From NCBI RefSeq assembly GCF_000002075.1, contig NW_004797292.1, positions 1,794,856-1,858,855 of the forward strand: DNA of 64,000 bases. Direction: 5' to 3'. How positions within the stretch are numbered: position 1 is the first letter of the stretch; the number at the start of each line of letters is the position of its first letter. This DNA comes from Aplysia californica. Its lineage: Eukaryota; Mollusca; Gastropoda; Aplysiida; Aplysiidae. The notes beneath the pieces were generated by a model. That model ran no database searches and was not told the DNA's origin. It saw only the letters and a list, made by a program, of their open reading frames with translations. Position numbers and translations under genes: made by a program. Shown here one piece after another: positions 12,642 through 20,087 of the stretch.

Positions 12642-15600
12642 GTTTGTGTGTGTACAACTTTGATGAGAAGGTAAATTTATGGAATGAGAATAGCTGAGAT
12701 TGTTTATAAAAGATAAACACAAATTAATAAATGTGTGTGCGCCTAGAGAAAGGTACCAAAAGTCGCCCCAGACCCTTTTGAGCTACAGGCTGATAATGAC
12801 AAAAATCACTTTTTTGACCAAAATGTGTTTCCATTTTTAAAAAAAAAAGATCCAACACTTTTTTTACAATGTCCTCAAAGGGTTTTCATTGACTTGACTT
12901 CCAAATGTTTTATTTTGAATTATTTTACGGGAAGGGCATTATAAAAACAAATAATTAAAACTGCTTTTAAAAGGGGTTAAAATCAATTCTTGAAGAAAGT
13001 TTTCTCTTCCCGGCTATGTTTTACAATTAAGTTCCATTCATGATATCGATGTCAACTGAATGCCAAATTGGAGAAGAATTTTCCATGAATAAATACACAT
13101 TTAAAAAAACAGGTTTTTTTTAGTTTGTGAGAGTTCTCCCATTTGTTTAACTTATAAGCTCATTTTCTCAAAATTATATTTTTATTCCTTATCTTGCAAA
13201 ATGTGCAATATCTCAAAAACTACTTGAGATATTTTTAAAATTCAAAACCCCTGTGTTCAGCATAGAATTTCCTACAACGTACAACCCTTAACTCAAAATG
13301 GTCAAAATCCGACTTTTGGTACTTCTTTGGGCACACACACAAATTTTATTAAAAAAACAAACACGGCAAGATCTAGTCAACAGCAACGGGCCAGGGAAAC
13401 CTAAGAGTCTCGGCTGACCTAATAAAAATACATTGGGGGGGGTTCAGAGAATTTTCCCATAATTTGATGTTTTGCAGATAGGTTTGATATCTCTCGCTCG
13501 CCACATATCAAATATAGCCCGTAATAGATCTAGATCTAGGCCCAAATAAGCGGGGTGAGAACTACAGAAAAAGCGCCAACAAATTTACCCAAAAGTCAAC
13601 CAAAGTTGTGAGTCCACCCACTTAACAGACTGACATAGCCTGCTTTTTTCAGGCACTGCTGAGACTGGATGCAGGCTGCACAAAAACCATAACTATCTGC
13701 CTATCATTATCATTGATTATTGATCTCTATCACTTAGCACTTCTTAGCTAAACAACTTAGCACTCTATCATACTCTATGATTCATTATCAAGTTCAAGTT
13801 GTATTGCAAAAATTAAATTGCTTGACGAAGACCTTGAGGAGGTACCAGCAGTGATGAATAAAAGCATACAGACAGGTGCGATTCCTGATGAATGGCTACA
13901 CAGCTACCTTGCTCCAATACCTAAACCAGGCAAAGATCACAGGGCACCGAACGGTTACAGAGTTATTACTATGCGTGTTTGGTAAGGTCCTGGAGAAAGT
14001 GATAGCAAGAACATTATCAAGAGAACTGGAGAGAAACAATCTCCTCCCAAATGGATTGGGCAGCTTTAGTCCTGGAAGGGACACAACCACCAATGCATCT
14101 GTAAAGGCATATATATATACATCTATGAGGGCTTTCAAGCACAAGAGGAAACAGTCATAGCTGCAATCGACCTGGAGGACGCCTACAATGGGGTGGATTA
14201 TGAGAAGCTAATCCACAAGATGATAGACCTGGATCTTGACCCTTTTCTGGTTCGACAGGTTGCTGGTGCAATGCTAACAAGAAAGGTAGCATTGAGATGT
14301 GGAACATGGATGTCAGATCCCCAGGAGATAGCACCAGGTCTACCTCACGGATCACCTTTGTCCCCCATATTGTTCAACATTTACACAGCGGATCTGGAAA
14401 GGGATGATAGTTGCCAGACTGGAAGGACTCTAACCATTGCAGATGATGTCTATGAGCACGGGCCTGATAGATCAGAAACTACAACAGCGCCTGAGAGCAA
14501 TTGAAGAGTGGTGCAAGGAGAATGAGGCTGTTATAAATTCAAGTGATGTGGTGCTCTCTCAATAACAGAATAGTGAAGAGGCTGCACATGATTTGACAAG
14601 AGTAATCATTGGTGTAAAGAAAGGAGACATAGCCTACTGGAGGTAGCAGGAACAGCAGAGTAGGAAGAAAGACAGAGGTAAGATTGAAGAATACCAGACC
14701 AGCGGTCTGACTTTGCCTATGTCTCAACCTTAGGAATTCATGATTTTCCCCAGTTTTTAATATCTCTCAATGGCGAATCTCGGACCGGAAGATCTACGAA
14801 GTGGCTTAAGTACTTAGATCTAGGTTTGGCCTATCGACTCAAGCCTGTTAAGTACACAGGTCTCATTAGATCTATCAATTATTCAGGTTCAAAGACATGC
14901 AAGCCAGTAAGGCACCTTTGGTTTTGTCTGAAATACAAATCATTTAGGCATAGCAAACAAAAAATTTCATTTACAATTCAGCCATCAATATTAAGTACGG
15001 CTAGTCTAGCCGTACTTATCTTAGGCCCAATTAACATTTAGAAAACAGGAGGTTTAAAATAGAAAGTGGCTATTCTCACCCGCCCGGAAGTTCTCGCAAG
15101 ATCTACTCCTCCCCTCTTCTCTCTCTCTCTGTCTCTTTCTGAATACTGTCTATCGGTGTGGACGATCAAATTGACCAAAGCAAAGTTAAAAAATGATGTT
15201 AAAACACAAAAGTAAATTAATTTGGTTGTCTACAAAGATGCTACGGCTATTTAACTTTTCGAATCGAGCCGAACTACGCGGGTCGCCATTTTGTTTTGTT
15301 CTCTCTCTTTCTCTCTCTCACTCTCTCTCTCTCCACTGCCCACAGACAAAATTGTACGCTTTTAGTAGGCTTCAAGTACAGTTGTAATGGAACGTTTGTT
15401 CACAGCACAGGATTCTACATTTTTTCTGTTATCAGAGTGTAGAATTCTGTGGTTTAGGGTGAACGCAAAATTTGTTGACACGCGCACCGGGTGAGAATAG
15501 CCAAAAGACCCGCCTGCACTATTCTCACCCCGGGTGAGAATAGAGGTGGCCTTAAAATACATGCACTGTCATTAAGGCACCTGGTTTCGTCTCAAATACA

Positions 15601-17044
15601 AATACTTTAGGTACTGCACACTAAAAATTTATATTTAAAATTCAGTAGGCCTATTTTTAAAAAATGGTCAGTCTAGCCATCATATTAAGTACGGCTAGAC
15701 TACAAGTCTAGCTGTACTTAAGTACGGCTAGCCTCTTTCGAAGATCTATTCATTACAATTTTTTCAGTTCCGGTAAGACAGATTGTCGAGGAAAACTCCA
15801 ACACGTCCAAGGCCCCTGGATCCACCAGTAGTTAAGTAATAGATCTCCTCTGTAATTGACTGATCATTGGTGAAATGTGAGGTGAATCAAGTAGAAGGCT
15901 AGATCTAGATATAGATCTAGAACTAATCAAATTGCAAGAGTAAGAGAACGTTGACTAAGTCCAGACAGCAGAGTGATAGAGGAAGAAGACTATACTCTGA
16001 GCTGTGCTCTAAAGACTAAAGGCCCAAACTAGCCAAACTGCACTGTGTGCCGTCAGCTAGCTTGACAAAGAAAGGCCTCTTACGAAAGCGGGGAGGACTT
16101 CCGTAACGAGCGACCACTATGAGACACAGGGGTAGGGTTAGGGGTAGGAAAGTGGCTATTCTCACCCGCCCGGAAGTTCTCGCAAGATCAACTCCTCCCC
16201 TCTTCTCTCTCTCTCTGTCTCTTTCTGAATACTGTCTATCGGTGCGGACGATCAAATTGACCAAAACAAAGTTAAAAAATGATGTTAAAACACAAAAGTA
16301 AATTAATTTGGTTGTCTACAAAGATGCTACGGCTATTTAACTTTTCGAATCGAGCCGAACTACGCGGGTCGCCATTTTGTTTTGGCCGGAAATTCTCGCG
16401 CTACTCCTCTCTCTCTTTCTCTCTCTCTCTCCACTGCCCACAGACAAAATTGTACGCTTTTAGTAGGCTACAGATGTAATGGAACGTTTGTTCACGCACA
16501 GAATTCTACAATTTTTCTGTTATCACAGTGTAGAATTCTGTGGTTTAGGTTGAACGCAAAATTTGGTGAACGCGCACCGGGTGAGAATAGCCACAAGACT
16601 CGCCTGCACTATTCTCACTCCGGGTGAGAATAGAGGTGGCCTAGGGGTAGGGTAAGGGGTAGGGTTAGGGTTAGGGGTAGGGGTAGGGGTAGGGTTAGGG
16701 TTTGGGGTAGGCTTAGGGTTAGGGTTAGGCCTCTTCTTTATTGTGTTTGATGGGGTGGTCGCTCGTTACGGAAGTCCTTCCCGAAAGGGAAAGCAAAACC
16801 ACTCTCACTCACTCACTCGCCGGCCCAAAGTCCAAGCCAAAGTCAAATTGAATTTGATCAACTTTGCGGCAGCAGCGATACTGTTCCAGCCAGTATGGCA
16901 TATAAAGAAATTACCTTGTTGTTCTGAATGTTCATTTTGCTGATTCAGTCTTGTGGAATGAAATAATCGAGCAAAAGCCGCCGTTCGCCCATTGATGAGA
17001 TGCTTGTGAATGTCCGTCAAGCGTTTTCTGCTGAGCGCCGCCAT
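2580..17044 (-). CDS. MRPS35: MRPS35 (mitochondrial ribosomal protein mS35), complete, 8 coding exons
   Basis: Component of the mitochondrial small ribosomal subunit, acting in the matrix. Coding exons on the minus strand, 5' to 3': 17044-16915, 11259-11060, 10591-10471, 9961-9822, 8625-8516, 5528-5459, 4900-4781, 2783-2580. All junctions are GT-AG and phases join exactly to 1,095 nt (364 residues plus stop). The match to vertebrate MRPS35, recalled from memory, is clear: [12 protein letters not shown] with SAVPFPVR (human MAVDQDWPSVYP, SAVPLPVR), [20 protein letters not shown] (human [20 protein letters not shown]), [13 protein letters not shown], then [23 protein letters not shown]. Residues 1-43 are basic, with the matrix-signal look MAALSRKR and ARLFHSTR. 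It is about 40 residues longer than human MRPS35 (323 residues, from memory), mostly N-terminal. An upstream in-frame ATG (MDLLIALAEKSK) exists; the chosen ATG was preferred for its presequence and YY1-type context. Intron 1 (5.7 kb) is packed with repeats. Confidence 0.95.
3281..3459 (-). mobile_element. SINE family A copy
   Basis: About 180 bp. On the minus strand it runs from GGGTGGTTGGCGGGTGC to the terminal hairpin block with GAGTGCC and GTAAAACACTTAC. Same as the TSD-flanked copy at 25058. Confidence 0.8.
3951..4123 (-). mobile_element. SINE family A copy
   Basis: Full-length copy, immediately followed by another at 4135, forming a direct tandem pair. Confidence 0.8.
4135..4301 (-). 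mobile_element. SINE family A copy (tandem partner)
   Basis: Diverged copy 12 bp from its neighbour and in the same orientation; ends with the CCAACCACCCA head motif. Confidence 0.75.
4781..4900 (-). CDS. MRPS35: MRPS35 exon 7
   Basis: Residues 258-297, exactly 40 codons: [19 protein letters not shown] then [20 protein letters not shown], corresponding to the human [20 protein letters not shown] region. Donor GAG|gtaatt. Confidence 0.95.
5459..5528 (-). CDS. MRPS35: MRPS35 exon 6
   Basis: Residues 234-257: [15 protein letters not shown] then TAVYFESW (human CPLRRQNYDYAVYLL, TVLYHESW). Acceptor ttattgcag, donor TGG|gtaagt. Confidence 0.95.
6220..7370. mobile_element. TA-flanked foldback element, 1.15 kb
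   Basis: Ends are perfect 14-bp inverted repeats, CAGACCTGCCACTC and GAGTGGCAGGTCTG, each directly bordered by (TA)n. Subterminal AAAATCAGGAT / ATCGGGAT motifs recur inside both ends. No transposase frame seen. TA flanks suggest Tc1/mariner-type mobilisation or insertion into TA microsatellite. Confidence 0.75.
7831..8330. mobile_element. Tc1/mariner-type MITE, copy 1, interrupted by MITE D
   Basis: TA|CAGTTGAACCTG on the left and CAGGTTCAACTG|TA on the right. The interior is interrupted by MITE D (7926-8253). TA target duplication. Confidence 0.8.
7926..8253 (+). mobile_element. MITE family D, copy 2 (nested)
   Basis: GTGAGGTATCGTGGTGAAAT through CTGATTCCACCGTGTCAGGA-CAC, lying inside the older TA-flanked MITE. 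Confidence 0.8.
8516..8625 (-). CDS. MRPS35: MRPS35 exon 5
   Basis: Residues 198-233 plus two bases: [16 protein letters not shown] then [15 protein letters not shown]. Acceptor actttcag, donor GACAG|gtaaat. Confidence 0.95.
8731..8912 (-). mobile_element. SINE family A copy
   Basis: Near full length, with GTGTTTTACGGCACTCGCAA at its plus-strand left. Located about 105 bp upstream, in transcript terms, of MRPS35 exon 5. Confidence 0.8.
9095..9545. mobile_element. Possible MITE with CGTATATA ends
   Basis: Left CGTATATACTCC with TATAATACGCG; right TATTATATGCG with ATATATACG. The ends are inverted relatives of each other, but imperfect. No clear TSD. Confidence 0.4.
9822..9961 (-). CDS. MRPS35: MRPS35 exon 4
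   Basis: Residues 151-197. Reads [16 protein letters not shown] then a HHFPVES-TSDYV segment and RARVASIK, matching the human FCTEWPAAL and [20 protein letters not shown] region. The donor AAG|gtttac is weaker than its neighbours. Confidence 0.93.
10471..10591 (-). CDS. MRPS35: MRPS35 exon 3
   Basis: Residues 111-150 plus one base. Carries the conserved [15 protein letters not shown] segment and KKHCDALK. Acceptor tttttccag, donor AAAAA|gtgagt. Confidence 0.95.
11060..11259 (-). CDS. MRPS35: MRPS35 exon 2
   Basis: Residues 44-110. Contains a basic [11 protein letters not shown] stretch followed by the family signature [12 protein letters not shown] and [11 protein letters not shown]. Acceptor aaaacag, donor GAG|gtaaag. 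Confidence 0.93.
11432..12243. mobile_element. Tc1/mariner-type MITE, copy 2, 812 bp
   Basis: TA|CAGTCGAACCTATGTAAGAC on the left, GACAGATTCGACTG|TA on the right. Subterminal TTAGACA motifs recur. No transposase. Confidence 0.75.
12335..12710 (+). repeat. Dispersed repeat B, copy 1, with (GT)n core
   Basis: Shares GAGCACCTAGCACACCTCTG, TGATTGGCCCAATTAT, TTGACTAGATCTCACC, a GT microsatellite, and TTTGATGAGAAGGTAAATT with the inverted copy at 19975-20295. Class unknown. Confidence 0.75.
12725..13340. mobile_element. Inverted-repeat element between repeat B arms
   Basis: Left AGGTACCAAAAGTCG and right CGACTTTTGGTACTTC are inverted. Outside them GTGTGTG/CACACAC and TTGACTAGATCT / AGATCTAGTCAA also mirror each other (about 12455 and 13375), so about 1 kb is a foldback. 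Confidence 0.55.
13815..14565 (+). pseudogene. LINE reverse transcriptase remnant
   Basis: Non-LTR retrotransposon RT fragment in MRPS35 intron 1, opposite to the gene. Recognisable in successive frames: [55 protein letters not shown] (first catalytic Asp region), [20 protein letters not shown] (classic LINE motif), IADDVYEHG (the ADD catalytic pair) and [17 protein letters not shown] (thumb). Frame changes occur near 13970, 14155 and 14440, so it is dead. No endonuclease domain, tail or TSD was found. Jockey/I/RTE-type clades fit; the exact clade is unresolved. Confidence 0.85.
14993..15017. repeat. Perfect palindrome, 12-bp arms
   Basis: AAGTACGGCTAG, one base, CTAGCCGTACTT. A related palindrome lies at 15687-15719. 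Confidence 0.85.
15062..15551 (+). mobile_element. MITE family G (CTATTCTCACCC), copy A
   Basis: 490 bp. Starts GAAAGTGGCTATTCTCACCC and ends GGTGAGAATAGAGGTGGCC, flanked by TTAAAATA on both sides (15054-15061, 15552-15559). The interior carries CCGGAAGTTCTCGC, a CT tract, GGGTCGCCATTTTG and an extra GGGTGAGAATAG pair. No coding capacity. Confidence 0.88.
15687..15719. repeat. Palindrome, 15-bp arms
   Basis: AAGTACGGCTAGACT, 3-base loop, AGTCTAGCTGTACTT (one mismatch), followed by a third half-site AAGTACGGCTAGCC. Lies in a segment (15558-15740) duplicated from 14893-15030. Confidence 0.8.
16148..16642 (+). mobile_element. MITE family G, copy B, inside telomere-like tract
   Basis: Nearly identical to copy A. 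Flanked on each side by TAGGGGTAG, a 9-bp duplication within GGGGTAGGGTTAGGG-type repeats. Confidence 0.88.
16643..16732 (+). repeat. Interstitial telomere-like (TTAGGG/TAGGGG)n tract
   Basis: Degenerate array of GGGGTAGGGTTAGGG units, about 90 bp, with a shorter piece at 16128-16147. TTAGGG is the common animal telomere unit. It lies 0.2-0.3 kb downstream of MRPS35 exon 1. Confidence 0.8.
16915..17044 (-). CDS. MRPS35: MRPS35 exon 1 (presequence)
   Basis: Encodes residues 1-43 plus one base. Starts MAALSRKRL and ends NEHSEQQ, with donor CAACAAG|gtaattt. The Arg/Lys-rich, acid-poor start is a typical mitochondrial targeting sequence. The leftover G joins AA from exon 2 to make Glu44, which supports an otherwise unobvious link across a 5.7 kb intron. 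Confidence 0.85.
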
Positions 17045-17565
17045 CTTGCTTTTCTCGGCAAGTGCTATTAATAGATCCATGTTGATTTTTTCGCAACTTC
17101 CGTTAACAACAAAAAAACCTATTTCCTCATCAGGCTTGCCGCATTGACTACAGAATATACAACTTAACAATTTCACAGTAGGACTAAAAGTAAAAGTTTA
17201 ATTATTTTAAAATATTTGAAAAGAGCAACAAAGTACTAGATCTATTTCTCCACTTTTTCTATTTAATACAATTATCAGTCAGGGTGTGATCTGTCTCATT
17301 CGCCCAGCTATCGTCTACTTTGTTCCCTAAAACAAAGTTGGCTTCTTTCCTTATTCATCATTTCTCCCGGACCAGTTGATATACCTGGCATGTATTTGTG
17401 GGTTGGGTTTGTGCAATAGTAATAGTCACAAGAAAAGGAAGGATACACCACATCTATTTCTGATTTCGTGATTCAGAATAGAACGTGACCTGATTGTTTG
17501 ATTTTCGTCTCAGTTAAAGATCGTTAGTCTGCTTGGACACAGTTTCTACATCTCACTCCATCACC
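17045..17565. promoter_or_regulatory. Shared MRPS35/CHMP1 bidirectional promoter region
   Basis: 521 bp separate the divergent start codons. A YY1-type motif, GCCGCCATCTTG, overlaps the MRPS35 start (about 17037-17048), and an ETS/NRF-2-type ACTTCCG lies at 17096-17102. Both motifs are typical of nuclear genes for mitochondrial proteins. No TATA box near either start was evident. Promoter function is inferred from gene arrangement and motifs. Confidence 0.65.
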
Positions 17566-17581
17566 ATGTCCAGTATGGATA
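17566..17581 (+). CDS. CHMP1B: CHMP1 exon 1
   Basis: Sixteen coding bases, MSSMD plus one base; A at -3 (tcaccATG). Donor GATA|gtatcc. The trailing A joins AA of exon 2 to give Lys6, restoring the invariant K-H-L-F. Intron 1 is 4.1 kb and repeat-rich. Confidence 0.9.
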
Positions 17582-20056
17582 GTATCCTTTGAAAATGTGT
17601 TGTGTGCGAGGTTGAAATTGAAAGCCTCGTCTGCATTGTTTGTTTTTATATTTTATAAGGCATAAAATGTGTCTATATTTTTTAGATCTAGCTAGATCTA
17701 GATCTAGATCTAGATCTAGTCTCGGCAAACCCCGCCTTAGTCTTTAACTTTATTTATTCTATATTGGCTGGATTGTACTTTGGCCACCTCTATTAATAGT
17801 GCAGGCGAGTCTTTTGGCTATTCTCTCCCGGTGCGCGTTCACCGTTATAGCCTAGATCTAGCCCAACCAAATTTGCGTGGTATGTTCACCCTAAACCACA
17901 GTATTCTACACTGTGATTACAGAAAAATTGTAGAATTCTGTGCCGTGAACAAACGTTCCATTACTACTGTTAGCATACTAAAAGCGTACAATTTTGTCTG
18001 TGGGCAGTGGAGAGAGAGAGAAAGAGAGAGAGAGAGGAGTAGCGCGAGAACTTCCGGGCAAAACAAAATGGCAACCCGCGTAGTTCGGCTCGATTCGAGA
18101 AGTTAAATAGCCGTAGCATCTTTGTAGACGACCAGATTAATTTACTTTTGTGTTTTAACATCATTTTTTTACTTTGTTTTGGTCAATTTGATCGTCCACA
18201 CCGATAGACAGTATTCAGAAAGAGACAGAAGAGAGAGAGAAGAGGGGAGGAGTAGATCTTGCGAGAACTTCCGAGCAAAACAAAATGGCGACCCCCGTAG
18301 TTCGGCTCGATTCGAAAAGTGTAATAGCCATAGCATCTTTGTCGATAAAATTAGCTTACTAAACTTTTGTGCTATAACGTAATCTTTTCTTTGCCTTTAT
18401 CCATTTGATCATCCACATCGATAGAAAGTATTCCGAAATTAGGAAAAGCAGGTCTTGTTTCACACCAGGTGAGAATAGCCTACGGTGGCAGGTCTCACCC
18501 GGGGTGAGAGGTCGATCGTATTTCTATGCTCACCCCGGGTGAGAATAGCCACTTCCTTGTACTTTACCGGGCCACCCGTCTCGGCCCGTGATTACTACGC
18601 ACGCCTAGCCTAACTACGTCTATGCACTCATAGTTTTCTACATGTGGACAAAAGGTAATTCCGCTGGCGACTTCACACACACCGCAAGCCAGCGGCGAGG
18701 CCAGGTGAGCGGGAGGTAGCTCTAGTGGTTGAGGGTGGGTAGGGGATAGAATTTTTGGACCACCGTGTGTATCATACCAACAGGGGGGAAGGGGGGGGGG
18801 CTTGCCCCCCTGTAAACAATAATAAAGAAAACACACAAATGCAAAACAATAACATGAGCGGACAATCGTGTTTACATGATACAATGTAACAACAGTGGGG
18901 GGTTTCAGAGGGGCTAGCCTCCTGCAATAATTTAAAAACAAACACACAATAAACAATAACATGAGCGAACCATGGAGCTAAGTGTGGACAATCGGGGTAG
19001 AGATCTAATTAGAGTTGGAACAGGCCGAGCCTTGCTTTGAAGCACGCGCCGAGTCGCGAGTAGGGCTGAGGGGGTTGCAATTGTGCAAATGAGCTCTCGT
19101 GCGCATCTCTCGCCCTCCATTGTACTTTGCCGGACCAGGAGTAGGCCTAGCCTAGGCTAGCAGAGTCGTGAGCAAATAAGAATAGTGGACCAAGTGATTA
19201 GATTGACCTATTGGCCTCAAGGTGTCAGGGTCGTGGGTCAAAGTACACTGTGGCATGGTCGTGATGACTGAAAAACCCGGTAAGAGACGTCAGTCGGTTG
19301 TTGGCAGTTGAAGGATGAGGACGTAGAAAAATGAGTAGGAGAGTGAGTAGGGGAGCTCGGAAAGGAAGAATAGCTGGCCACTAGGCACCAGGGGCACCCT
19401 AGAGTAAGTAGTTCCGACCGGTGGTCCGGTCTAGTGTACAATCTTACCTCTTTATCTCCGAGAGGGTAAATCCACTCTGCCGGGGGGTCCCCTTTTTTGG
19501 TACTAAATCTAAAAATGACAAAAACGTCACACTAAATAAAAATGGGTCATTTTATTTTTAATTGAAACAAGCGAACCTATCCTATTATTATTATAGTACT
19601 TACTTTAATGATAATGAATGAACCTCCAGTAAAAGAGACCTGTTTTCGGCAATTGCTGAAAAGTTTAAATTTGATGTTGAATGTGCCCGAGCCGCTGTCA
19701 GCGGCTTACCGGCACTGCAGTTCCGACCACGAGCCGCTGGGAGCGGCTTGCCGGAGATAAAGAGTTAAGTTATCATATAATAATAGAGGTATTAAAAGTA
19801 GATTATAAATTAGGCTCTAACTCAAAATTAGTACTGTTAAATGCTTTTGGAAAACATCTGCTGGATTCTGGGTTGATGTGTATGGAGAAAACTAATCTTC
19901 GATCATCTCGGTCTTATATCTTTCTTATTTTTTTTCGGTATTAATTTAATTTGTTTTTATATCTTTTATACAATCTCAGGAATTCTCGTTCCATAAATTT
20001 ACCTTCTCCTCAAAGTTGTACACACACACATATGTCACAAGTGCATGCACACGCGC

Positions 20057-20087
<31 letters not shown>

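Larger units (their letters stand above)
16085..16787. mobile_element. Inverted-repeat-bounded segment enclosing telomere-like repeats
   Basis: GGACTTCCGTAACGAGCGAC on the left (about 16095) and TGGTCGCTCGTTACGGAAGT on the right (about 16755) are inverted. Between them lie GGGTTAGGGG-type repeats and MITE G copy B. It may be an older element or a foldback. Confidence 0.6.

Noticed and set aside
17045-17176. MRPS35 starting at upstream in-frame ATGs
   Set aside because: The stretch lacks presequence character, and the ATG at 17044 has the YY1/ATGGCGGCG context usual for such genes. Not excluded.
18564-18962. Minus-strand 132-residue frame
   Set aside because: Overlaps a local tandem duplication and poly-G runs; no recognisable domain or splice partners.
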